A DNA stretch of 64,000 bases from JAICJC01 sp963757605. Lineage in GTDB: Bacteria; Actinomycetota; Thermoleophilia; Gaiellales; JAICJC01. Below the pieces are notes generated by a model. That model saw only the letters and a program-made list of their open reading frames with translations. It ran no database searches and was not told where the DNA came from. Positions 56,293 to 64,000 of this stretch are shown piece by piece. The number at the start of each line of letters is the position of its first letter. Within the stretch, counting starts at the first letter, position 1. A program made the translations under genes and the position numbers. The DNA lies in the NCBI GenBank assembly GCA_963757605.1, contig CAVWSF010000001.1:1-64000 (forward strand), in the 5' to 3' direction.

Positions 56293-57856
56293 TCGGGATC
56301 TCGAACCTGACCCGGGTGCCGGCGCCGGGCGACGACTGGATGGTGAGCCGCCCGCCGATGGAGTCCAGCCGCTGCGCCAGCGAGACGAGGCCCAGCCGGG
56401 CGGGGTCGTCGAGCACCGACGTCACGTCGAACCCGACGCCGTCGTCGGCCACCTCGCCGGCCAGCTCGCCCAGGTGCTCGTGCACCTCCACCCGGATCTT
56501 GCGGGCGGCGGCGTGGTCGCGCGCGTTTCGCAGCAGCTCCTCGACGGTGCGGTAGCAGAGCAGCTCGCCGCTGTTGGCGTGCCGCGTCGTGACGACGTCG
56601 ACCGTGACGTCGGCCTGCACGCCGAGCGCTTCCGGGAGCGCCCGCAGCGCGCCGCTCACGCCGCCCTCGGCGAGGAGCGGCGGCACGATCTCGAATGCCA
56701 GCCGGCGGGTGCGGTCGATGGCGTCGCTCACCATCTTCCGGGCGCCCTCCACGGCCTGCTCCGCGGCGGCCGCGTCGCCCCGCTGCCACGCGGCGGCCAG
56801 GCGGTCGATCGTGATCCGCATGGCCGTGAGGGTCTGGAGCGTGTCGTCGTGGAGCTCGGTCGCCACCCGGACGCGCTCCGCCTCGGCCGCGGCCAGGAGC
56901 GCCGCCACTGCCGCCGAGCCACGCGCCTCGCTCACGCCGACGGCGAGGGCGGGAGCCAGGATCGCGGCCACCGATTGGACGAACGCCACCTCCGCGGAGC
57001 CGAACTCGCGCTCGGTGCGCGTCCAGGCGTCGAGGACGCCGAGCGGCCGGCCGTTGTCCATGATGCGGACGGCCATGCCTCCGACGACGCCGGCGGTCTC
57101 GGCGGCGCCGAGCGTCCGAAGACGCGGGTCGGTCGCCACGTCGCGGGTCACCAGCGGCTCGTGGTGCTGGAGCGCAAAGCCGGCGGGCGTGCCGTCGCCG
57201 GCCGTGGCCCGAACGCGGCTCATCCCGCCGGCGGGCCAGCCGACGCCCGCCCGCAGGACGAGCATCTCGCCGTCGCGGGTGAGGCCGAGCACGCCGACGC
57301 GCTCCACCCCCAGCACCGCCGCGACGACCCGGGACGCCTCAGTGAGCAGCGTCGATCCGTGGGTCTCGAACCCGCGGATGCCGAGCTCCGTCGAGCCGAG
57401 CATCGGAAGCGCCGCGATGACCGCCGGCGAGAGCTCCTCGGCCCGCTCCTTGAGCGCGCCGTGCATGCGCTCGAACCCGAGGCTCGTCCTGTCGATCACC
57501 CGGCTGAACAGGCGGACGAGAAAGCCGCGGTACCAGCCGCGGTGGACGACGCGCGCGCCCGTCTCGGCGGGCGAGATGACGAACGCGTGCTCGCCGGTGA
57601 AGAGGCCGAGCGGGAGCGCCCCGCGCCAGCGCAGCTCGCGCCCGGGGTCGGCGACGACCACCGACGGCGAGACGACGATCGGGCGCCCATCCGGCGGCGC
57701 CAGCTCGATGCGCAGCTTGGAGCCGACCTGCGGCGCGCCGGACACGCTGCGCATGAACGGGTTCCAGCCCGCGTAGGCGTCGAATCCGGTGAGCGCCTCC
57801 CACACCTGCTCTGGCGTCGCGTGAATGTCGATGGTGTGCTCGAGGACGCGGCGCAC
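56285..57856 (-). CDS. SRPBCC-GAF sensor histidine kinase (NarL-type HisKA_3)
   Basis: About 523 aa. Domains in order: an SRPBCC/START-like domain (VRRVLEHTIDIHATPEQVWEALTGFDAYAGWNPFMRSV, about residues 1-145), a GAF-like sensor (about 160-310), a dimerisation helix with the phospho-acceptor in RVATELHDDTLQTLTAMRI, and an HATPase domain with N and G boxes (ELLRNARDHAAA, VADDGVGFD, GLVSLAQRLDSIGGRLTI). I place the start at the GTG (57856) just before the SRPBCC domain; the frame continues to 57937. There are no membrane helices, so cytoplasmic sensing is expected. No response regulator gene is adjacent, which is unusual. Confidence 0.85.
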   Translation of the reverse strand: MRRVLEHTIDIHATPEQVWEALTGFDAYAGWNPFMRSVSGAPQVGSKLRIELAPPDGRPIVVSPSVVVADPGRELRWRGALPLGLFTGEHAFVISPAETGARVVHRGWYRGFLVRLFSRVIDRTSLGFERMHGALKERAEELSPAVIAALPMLGSTELGIRGFETHGSTLLTEASRVVAAVLGVERVGVLGLTRDGEMLVLRAGVGWPAGGMSRVRATAGDGTPAGFALQHHEPLVTRDVATDPRLRTLGAAETAGVVGGMAVRIMDNGRPLGVLDAWTRTEREFGSAEVAFVQSVAAILAPALAVGVSEARGSAAVAALLAAAEAERVRVATELHDDTLQTLTAMRITIDRLAAAWQRGDAAAAEQAVEGARKMVSDAIDRTRRLAFEIVPPLLAEGGVSGALRALPEALGVQADVTVDVVTTRHANSGELLCYRTVEELLRNARDHAAARKIRVEVHEHLGELAGEVADDGVGFDVTSVLDDPARLGLVSLAQRLDSIGGRLTIQSSPGAGTRVRFEIPIR

Positions 57857-58005
57857 GCGGCTCTCAGGGCTCCTACGCAGGATGCTGACGACCCTTGTGC
57901 ACCGGGCAGGACGACAGATTCTCTCCGGTGCAAACACATTCTAGGGCGGGTCGGCCGTTCTGGAAATCCCTTTCACGGAAATACATTGCCCGGTGGGTGA
58001 CGCCG

Positions 58006-59265
58006 CTAGGTGCGCTCCCGCAGGAACGTGGCCAGCTCGCGATGGCCGCCGAAGTCCGCCCATCCATCGGCCGCCCCGCCGTGGATCTCGTCGCGGATCG
58101 TCGGATCGGCACCCAGGTCGAGCAGCGCCCGCACCGCATCCGTCTGGCCGGCCTGCGCAGCGATGTTGATCGCGGGGACGCCGCCGCCGTGGTCCGGACC
58201 GCCCCACGTCCCGAGCCGATCGACCCCGGCACCGAGCTCGACGAGCGCCCGCACGGCGTCAACGTGGCCGTTGACGGCGGCCCAGGTGAGCGGCGTTCCC
58301 CGGTAGGGGTCGGAGTTCACGTCGGCGCCCAGGTCCATGAGCGGCCGGAACGCCTCCATGCGGCCGCTCTTCGCGGCCCACGTGAGCGCTTCGTCGAGCA
58401 CTTCCTGCGGGTCGTCGGACGGCTGCCAGGCCGGGAACCCGCCGTGAGGCCGGTAGAAGCCGCGGTGGGCACCGGCGGCTGGCGTCCCCGCCAGCTCGGC
58501 GATCATGTCGACCAGGCCGAGGCCGGCCGCGACGCGCAGGTTGTGCGGCTCGAGGCCGAGCAGCGGCGTCACCCTGCGATGGCCCCAGAAGAGCGCGGCG
58601 ATGAGCGGCGTGCCGCCGTCGCCGCGCGCGGAGAGGTCGGTGCGGCCGCCGGCGGCCAGCATGACCTCCGCCAACTCGGGCCAGTCCCCGTAGCCCGCCT
58701 GGTGGAGCTTCGTCCAGCCGTGGTCGTTGCCGCGGTTGGGATCGGCGCCGCGGTCGAGCATGAGCCGGGTGATCTCGAGCGAGTTCGCCATCCCGAGCAG
58801 GTCGTTGCCGTTCGTCCCGCGGGCCGTCACGAGCTCGCGGTGCGCGTCGAGCAGCCGTGCCAGCTCGGCGCTGTCGTCGGCCTCCAGCGCGCGATAGGCG
58901 AGCATGAACGGCGGGGGCGGCTCCTCGCCCGCTGCGAGCTCCACCACGTGCCGGCGCAGGCCGGCCCAGGTCGCGAAGCCATGCCGGCCGGCCAGGTCGC
59001 GCCGAGCCTCGGCGATGCTGACGCCCTGCACGGTGGAGATCCCGTACGCGCGGCCCTCGTAGTAGTCGATGTCGGTGTGGAACGGCTGCTCGGCGCCGAG
59101 CCGCTCGACATACTGCTTGAGCCGCGGCCAGCTGGCGAAGCCGTGCCGGCGCGCCAGCTCGAGCTGGGCGTCGGACAGCTTCGCCGGCGCCCCTTCGGCC
59201 CGACGCTCGCGGGCCAGCTCCTTCGCCTGCTTGCGGAGCTGCTCGAGGTTGAGCGGTGCGTTCAC
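58006..59265 (-). CDS. Ankyrin repeat protein with tandem N-terminal HGFASW motifs
   Basis: About 419 aa. The N-terminal roughly 100 residues contain two copies of a short motif: LARRHGFASWPRLKQYV and LAGRHGFATWAGLRRHV. From about residue 130 there are several ankyrin-like repeats, for example EITRLMLDRGADPNRGNDHGWTKLHQAG, GTPLTWAAVNGHVDAVRALVELGAGV and INIAAQAGQTDAVRALLDLGADPT. The GTG start at 59265 has a strong ggaaaggag site. It is predicted to be a soluble protein-protein scaffold; partner unknown. Confidence 0.88.
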   Translation of the reverse strand: MNAPLNLEQLRKQAKELARERRAEGAPAKLSDAQLELARRHGFASWPRLKQYVERLGAEQPFHTDIDYYEGRAYGISTVQGVSIAEARRDLAGRHGFATWAGLRRHVVELAAGEEPPPPFMLAYRALEADDSAELARLLDAHRELVTARGTNGNDLLGMANSLEITRLMLDRGADPNRGNDHGWTKLHQAGYGDWPELAEVMLAAGGRTDLSARGDGGTPLIAALFWGHRRVTPLLGLEPHNLRVAAGLGLVDMIAELAGTPAAGAHRGFYRPHGGFPAWQPSDDPQEVLDEALTWAAKSGRMEAFRPLMDLGADVNSDPYRGTPLTWAAVNGHVDAVRALVELGAGVDRLGTWGGPDHGGGVPAINIAAQAGQTDAVRALLDLGADPTIRDEIHGGAADGWADFGGHRELATFLRERT

Positions 59266-59459
59266 GGAAGCTCCTTTCCCTGGGCCCGTCGTCCGCATGT
59301 CCGGGCGGAAAGAAGCTCGTGTTCAGGGTGGTGGGGTGGGGTGGGCTCGGCCCTTCCCGCGGACTGGACGCGGCCCCGGCCGCGCCCGCGCAGTCTACGT
59401 CAACACCATTCCCAGCCCGTCGGGGACAGTCCCTGCGGAAACGCCGTGACAAGGCGTCA

Positions 59460-59653
59460 CAGAGATCGGCGTATCCCGAGGTGGTGGAGGCGATGCGCGA
59501 GCTGGGCGTCGACCTCTCCGGCCGCACCGCGCACCGGCTCGCCCGCGACGACATGGAGTGGGCCGACGTCGTCGTGACCATGGGCTGCGCCGCATCCGCG
59601 CCGACATCGGGCGGCGCGTGACGGATCTCGCCGCCGAGCTCCCGGCGGGTTGA
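59460..59653 (+). pseudogene. Remnant of a low-molecular-weight-phosphatase-type arsenate reductase (arsC)
   Basis: The frame reads YPEVVEAMRELGVDLSGRTAHRLARDDMEWADVVVTMGC, a clear middle portion of LMWPTP-fold arsenate reductase. The N-terminal P-loop (C-x5-R) is absent. After MGC the sequence jumps, in another frame, to IRADIGRRVTDLAAELPAG, the family C-terminus. The middle segment that should follow MGC, with the GDACP-type cysteine, has been deleted. It therefore shows both 5' truncation and internal deletion and cannot encode an active enzyme. Confidence 0.7.
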
Positions 59654-59682
59654 TCCGCACGCCATCGGGGTAGGCGTCTCCC

Positions 59683-61098
59683 ATGCGGTCGACGGTCGAG
59701 CGTGAGCTGAAGCTCGGTGCCGGAGCGGAGTTCGCAGGGATCCCGTTCGAAGGTCGCGAGCTGCCGGAAGAGGTGCTGACCTCGACCTACTACGACACGG
59801 ACGACCTGCGGCTGGCCGAGGGGCGGATCACGCTCCGCCGCCGCACCGCCGAGACCCGCGAGCCGGCCTGGCAGCTCAAGCTGCCCGCCGGCGGAGATCG
59901 GCTCGAGCTTGAGTGGCCGGCGCCGACGGAGGCCGTGCCTGCGGAGGTGCGCGATCTGCTCATGGCGCGCACCCGCGGAACGCCGCTCAGCGCGGTCGCG
60001 ACGCTGCGTACGCGGCGGTCCGGCGTCGTCGTCCGCGATGCCGGCGGCGATGTGGCTGAGGTCGTGCGCGACTCCGTCGAGGTGCTCGACGGGGGCCGGC
60101 CCGTACGAGTCTTCGACGAGATCGAGGCCGAGCTCGTGGGTGGCGACGCGAAGGCGCTGAGACAGCTCGAGCGGCGCCTGCGCGACGCGGGCGCCTCCGA
60201 CGGCGACGGCAGGCCGAAGCTGTTTCAGGCCCTCGACCTGCGTCCACAGAAGCGAGCTTCGGGTGGAAAATCCGCTCGCGCCCGCCTGGCCGCCGCCCTC
60301 CAGGAGCAGTATCGGGAGATCCTGACCCACGATCCGGGTACCAGGCTCGGCGAGGACCCGGACGCTCTGCACGACCACCGAGTCGCCATTCGGCGGCTGC
60401 GGGCGATGTTGCGGGCGGGGCGGCCGATGCTCGACCGGACGTGGGCGGACGACCTTCGCCGGTCGCTCCGCGACGCAGGGCACGCGCTGGCCCAGGTCCG
60501 CGACCTCGACGTGCTGCTCGAACAGTTGCGGGCTGATGTCGACGAGCTCGACGGGCCGGAGCATGCCGGCGGAGCGCGGATCGTGCGGATCCTGGAGGAC
60601 CGGCGCGAGCGGGCGCAGGCCGAGCTGGTCAGCGCGCTTGGTCAGCCCGAGTACGTGAGCCTCCTGAACCGGCTCGAGCATGCGGTGAAGGAGCCGCGGT
60701 TCGCCGGATCGGGATCGCTCCGGAAGGCGGTCTCGAAGGAGCACCGGCGTGTCCGGCGCAAGGCGCGGCGGCTGCCCCGGGACCCCTCGGACGCCGAGCT
60801 CCACGACGTGCGAAAGGCGGTCAAGCGCGCCCGCTACGCGGCGGAGCTTGCGGCCGCGGTCGGGGCCAAGGGGACCGGCAAGTACCTGAAGCGGGCGAAG
60901 AGGGTCCAGGATGTGCTGGGCGACCACCAGGATGCCGTCGTCGCGGCCGCTGTGCTCCGCGAGGTCGGGTCGGGCTCGGCGGTAGCGGCGCTCGTGGCCC
61001 GCCAGGACGCCCGCCGGGCCAACGCCCGGGCGGCGCTTCCGAAGGCGTGGAAGCGGTTCGACAAGCGAGGCCGGAGCCTGAAGCGCACGATCCGTTGA
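59683..61098 (+). CDS. CYTH and CHAD domain-containing protein
   Basis: A 471-aa fusion. The CYTH domain (residues 1-190) starts with the ExExK-type VERELKLGAGAEF and folds into a triphosphate tunnel used by inorganic triphosphatases. The CHAD domain (about 205-471) is helical with conserved His/Arg/Lys: DALHDHRVAIRRLRAMLRAGRPML, LAQVRDLDVLLEQL, LHDVRKAVKRARYAAEL and VLGDHQDAVVAAAVL. CHAD binds polyphosphate. The pair suggests a role in polyphosphate metabolism or granule association. Confidence 0.92.
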   Translation: MRSTVERELKLGAGAEFAGIPFEGRELPEEVLTSTYYDTDDLRLAEGRITLRRRTAETREPAWQLKLPAGGDRLELEWPAPTEAVPAEVRDLLMARTRGTPLSAVATLRTRRSGVVVRDAGGDVAEVVRDSVEVLDGGRPVRVFDEIEAELVGGDAKALRQLERRLRDAGASDGDGRPKLFQALDLRPQKRASGGKSARARLAAALQEQYREILTHDPGTRLGEDPDALHDHRVAIRRLRAMLRAGRPMLDRTWADDLRRSLRDAGHALAQVRDLDVLLEQLRADVDELDGPEHAGGARIVRILEDRRERAQAELVSALGQPEYVSLLNRLEHAVKEPRFAGSGSLRKAVSKEHRRVRRKARRLPRDPSDAELHDVRKAVKRARYAAELAAAVGAKGTGKYLKRAKRVQDVLGDHQDAVVAAAVLREVGSGSAVAALVARQDARRANARAALPKAWKRFDKRGRSLKRTIR

Positions 61099-61123
61099 CC
61101 TGCGCCCCGGCCGTGTCGCGTCG

Positions 61124-62726
61124 TCAGCCGAGCACCATTCCCTCCGCTGCCGCCGACGGCGTCGGCTCGGGCTCGCGCAGCATGCGGAACGAGTTCAGGA
61201 GCCCGAGCAGGGCGGCGATCGTGGGGATGAGGAGCGCGACCTGCAGCGCTCGGGGCCGGGCATCCGTGTTGATGTCGATGATCTCGGCCTGAACGTCGGC
61301 CGGCTGGCCGGCCAACTGCTTCTCGAGCTGCGTGTTCGTCATCACCTCGGCGTCGTGCTCGAGCGCCTTCGCCACCTGCTGCTGCTGGGCGGGGGCCAGC
61401 ACGTCGCTCTGCTGGGTCATGTTGGTGAAGCTGGCGGAGAGCGTCCACAGCATGATGGCGCCGGCGAACGCGAGCCCGAACGACAGCCCGAACGAGCCGG
61501 ACGCGGAGTTCACGCCCGCCGCCTCGCTGATCCGCTTCTCGGAGACCGGTGAGAGCGTGTAGTTGTTGAGCTGGGAGACGAGCAGTCCCAGACCGGCGCC
61601 GGCGATGAGCAGCGGCACGACGAGGTACCACCCCGACGACGCCCGGGGGATGATCGGGATCAAGAGGACGAGGCCCACGCTCAGAAGGGCGAAGCCGATG
61701 CGGATGATCCCGCTGGCCCGGCGCTTGGCCTTGCGGCGGCCCGCCGCGAGCGCCACGCGCGAACATGCTGAGCGACAGCGGTGCCAGCGACAGGCCCGCT
61801 CCCATCGCGGAGTACTCGAGCACCATCTGGAGGTAGATCGGCAGCGCGATCATCAGCCCGCCGAGCGCGATCTGCTGGAGCATCTGCCCGGACACGCCGT
61901 ACCGGAAGACCCGCGAGCGGAAGAGGTCGGGGTCGAGCAGCGCGGGCTTGCCCTCGCGCTTTCGCCGCACGAGCCACCGCGCGAGGAGCACGAGCGAGAT
62001 GAGGCCCGCGGCGATCAGCGCCGCAACGTAGTCGCCGCCCTCCTGCCAGACGAGGATCCCCAGGACGACACAGCCCATGCCGACCACCGACAGCACGGAG
62101 CCGACGATGTCCACGCCGCGCGGCCCGGTGTACTCGACGTCGCGCACGAGCTTGATCCCCAGGAGCACCACCAGGATCACGACGTCCTCGAGCGCGAACG
62201 CGACCCGCCACGACAGGTAGGTCGTGATGAACCCGCCGAGCAGCGGCCCCACCGCCGCGGCGACGGCGGCGGCGGCGCCCACCATCGCGTACGCCTTCTT
62301 CTGGGCCTCCCCGGCGAAGTTGCCGTGCACCAGCGACTGCATCGCCGGCAGGAGCAGTGACGCGCCCAGCCCGCCGATGACGGCCCAGAAGACGATGACG
62401 GCGGTGAGGCTCTGGGCGACCACCATCGCCGCAGCTCCGGTGGCGTATGCCAGGAGGCCGATGACGTACGCCCGCTTTCGCCCGATCAGGTCGCCCACCT
62501 TGCCTCCGATCAGGATGAACGCGGCCGAGACGAGCGCCTCGAGCGCGATGGTCCCCTGGACGCCGCTCGCGGTCGCACCGAGGTCGTGGACGACTGCGGA
62601 GATCGACACGTTCATGAACGACGTGTCGACCACCAGGACGAACATCGCGGCGGCCAGCAGCAGCTGCAGCCGCCGGTCGCCCGAGGCGTCCGGAGCAGGC
62701 GGTGCCGGTGTCTCGGCCTCGAGCAT
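61124..62726 (-). CDS. MFS transporter (DHA2, 14-helix exporter), with a +1 frameshift
   Basis: The 5' part (VLVVDTSFMNVSISAVVHDLGATASGVQGT..., then GGKVGDLIGRKRAYVIGLLAY) is a drug:H+ antiporter-2 exporter. Near 61758-61762 an extra C after AGCATGTTCGCG moves the frame. The protein then continues as VALAAGRRKAKRRASGIIRIGFALLS through the last helices and ends at 61124. The span is 534 codons plus one base. With that base removed it would be a 533-aa, 14-helix MFS protein; as written it would be about two thirds of a transporter with an out-of-frame tail. Likely multidrug or metabolite efflux. Confidence 0.88.
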
Positions 62727-62819
62727 GACAGGGGATCAGACCCGATCCAGCGCGCGCGGACGTCATGCCGATCGGACGACGTGCCAGGCGGTGAGCCTCA
62801 CGGCTCCTATGGTGCGGGC

Positions 62820-63809
62820 GTGTACAGCGAGCCGCGCGATCTCGACCGAGCGGCGCTGGCGGACGCGCTCGAGCGCCGTTGGGGCATCGCCGCCACGCGC
62901 CTGGACTACCTGCCTGTCGGGTTCGGCAGCCACCACTGGGAGGCGGTCGACGCACGTGGGACGCGATGGTTCGTGAGCGCAGACGACCTTCGCGCGGGGC
63001 GGCACGCCGGCCGGGACGCGGACGACGTCTACACGGGGCTCGACCGAGCCTATTGCGCGGCGGCCGCGCTGCGAGACGAGGCGGGATTGGAGTTCGTCCT
63101 CGCGCCGGTCGCTTCTGAGGGTGGAGCGGTCCTGCACCGCCTCGACGAGCGGTATGCGGTCCGCGTGGAGCCGTTCGTGGACGGCGCCGCGACGCAGGAC
63201 GGCGAGTTCGAGCGCCCCGAGGACCGGCGCAGGATGGGGACGCTGCTCGGCCGGCTGCATGCCGCGTCGGAGCGGGTGCCGGCCGGCGTTCCAGGCCGGG
63301 AGGACTTCGCGCTCGCCGGCCGGGCGGCGCTCGAGGAGGCGCTCGGCCGGCTCGAGACGCCGTGGGAGTCCGGGCCGCTCGCCGAGCCGGCCAGAGAGCT
63401 GCTTCGGGCGCACGCCGGCGAGCTGCGGGAACGGCTGCACGCCCACGATCGGCTCGTCGAGCGCGTGCGCGACGCGCCCGGCGCGTGGGTCGTCACGCAC
63501 GGAGAGCCGCACAGCGCGAACGTCATACGGGAGCCGGACGGCCGCCTGCGGCTGGCGGATTGGGACACGGCGCTGGTCGGTCCGCGCGAGCGCGACCTGT
63601 GGATGACGCTCGACATCGACATGGCGGGCTGGGAGGAGTACCGCGCGGTGATGGGGGCAGTTCGGCTGAACGAGGAGGCGCTGGGCCTCTATCGGGAGCG
63701 ATGGGCGCTCGCCGAGATCTGCGCCTACGTGGCCGAGTTCCGCCAGCCGCACGAGGAGACGGAGGACACGCGCACCTCGTGGAGGGAGCTCGGCGAGTAC
63801 CTGCCGTAA
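62820..63809 (+). CDS. Aminoglycoside phosphotransferase-like (APH) family kinase
   Basis: A 329-aa protein with the kinase-like APH fold. Catalytic HGEPHSANV (the HGDxHxxN-type loop, here with Glu in place of Asp) and metal-binding RLADWDTALVGP (Asp of DWD). The N-terminal part has a hinge with YAVRVEPFVDG. The Glu substitution in the HGD motif may reduce or alter activity, so a role other than antibiotic resistance is likely. GTG start at 62820, divergent from the MFS gene by 93 bp. Confidence 0.82.
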   Translation: MYSEPRDLDRAALADALERRWGIAATRLDYLPVGFGSHHWEAVDARGTRWFVSADDLRAGRHAGRDADDVYTGLDRAYCAAAALRDEAGLEFVLAPVASEGGAVLHRLDERYAVRVEPFVDGAATQDGEFERPEDRRRMGTLLGRLHAASERVPAGVPGREDFALAGRAALEEALGRLETPWESGPLAEPARELLRAHAGELRERLHAHDRLVERVRDAPGAWVVTHGEPHSANVIREPDGRLRLADWDTALVGPRERDLWMTLDIDMAGWEEYRAVMGAVRLNEEALGLYRERWALAEICAYVAEFRQPHEETEDTRTSWRELGEYLP

Positions 63810-63832
63810 GCGCGATCCCAATCAGCCGTCCG

Positions 63833-64000
63833 CTATGAGCGAGTCGGCCCTCCCTGTCGGCGCCGGGTGGCGACATCGACGACGAGGAGCGCCAATCCGA
63901 CGGTGATCGGCGGCAGCCCGACCGTCCACCCGCTGGTGAAGATGACGACGGCTCCGACGGCGATCAGCAGGAGCGCAAGCGCGCGGAGCACGAGATTGGC
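63833..64000 (-). CDS. Small membrane protein, truncated by the window end (C-terminal part)
   Basis: 55 residues are visible. The sequence (ANLVLRALALLLIAVGAVVIFTSGW...TVGLALLVVDVATRRRQGG) has two membrane helices, a short loop and a basic tail, then stops at 63833-63835. The start lies beyond 64000. No family assigned. Confidence 0.6.
   Translation of the reverse strand, partial: ANLVLRALALLLIAVGAVVIFTSGWTVGLPPITVGLALLVVDVATRRRQGGPTRS

Noticed and set aside
61563..62360. Plus-strand open frame opposite the MFS gene
   Set aside because: Arg/His-rich shadow translation without any domain.

Overview
The window is high-GC chromosomal DNA with actinobacterial gene content. It carries a complete 16S-23S-5S rRNA operon, a primary sigma factor downstream of dnaG, pdxST-yebC, ruvCAB with an actinobacterial/Bacillus-type LexA box, queA-tgt-secDF, recJ and a long bifunctional Rel. 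The 16S reads to me like a deep-branching actinobacterium of class Thermoleophilia, near Gaiellales. That placement is from memory of the family and was not computed. I see no phage, CRISPR array, transposase gene or plasmid function; this is core chromosome with small accessory pockets.

Layout. 1-5.04 kb: rRNA operon without spacer tRNAs, with a visible 23S processing stem and a strong terminator after 5S. 5.1-11.1 kb: frameshifted histidine phosphatase, SDR, then a dgt-dnaG-sigma operon ending at tRNA-Asn. 11.2-15.3 kb: small membrane, zinc-ribbon and YccF-like proteins, a PfkB kinase, an O-methyltransferase, a lipoprotein, and a CAU tRNA that resembles tRNA-Ile2. 15.3-21 kb: Crp-like regulator, pdxS-pdxT-yebC (vitamin B6), then ruvCAB behind a LexA-type palindrome. 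21.2-27.8 kb: queA-tgt (queuosine), a SecDF fusion and a GAF/HD-GYP protein. 27.8-32.6 kb: a tightly packed minus-strand operon of flavoprotein, two-subunit class I fumarase-type dehydratase, ComA-type phosphosulfolactate synthase and a polysaccharide deacetylase. 32.6-41.4 kb: ATP-grasp ligase, two divergent alkaline-phosphatase-superfamily proteins, an antiporter, a zinc alcohol dehydrogenase and a frameshifted UbiB-type kinase. 41.4-47 kb: alpha/beta hydrolase, recJ and rel. 47.3-59.3 kb: PH-domain and YjbR proteins, a phosphoesterase, an APC transporter, an fRMsr-like GAF protein, a thioesterase, phosphomannomutase, HIT, CorA, LOG, an SRPBCC-GAF histidine kinase and an ankyrin protein. 59.4-64 kb: arsenate reductase remnant, CYTH-CHAD protein, frameshifted MFS exporter, an aminoglycoside-phosphotransferase-like kinase and a membrane protein cut by the window end.

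The most unusual signal is a family of four intergenic elements (about 21.0, 23.7, 47.0 and 49.1 kb). Three are 199-201 bp and one is 259 bp. They share exact core words, and each is closed by its own terminal inverted repeat. The arm sequences differ between copies while staying self-complementary. Two internal stems show compensating changes as well. This is the pattern of a folded RNA or hairpin-mobilised element, and I do not recognise the family. Two other palindromic repeat types occur near 33.8 kb and 39.7 kb. Three conserved genes (5.4, 40.4 and 61.76 kb) each carry one extra base; this may be sequencing error or real decay.
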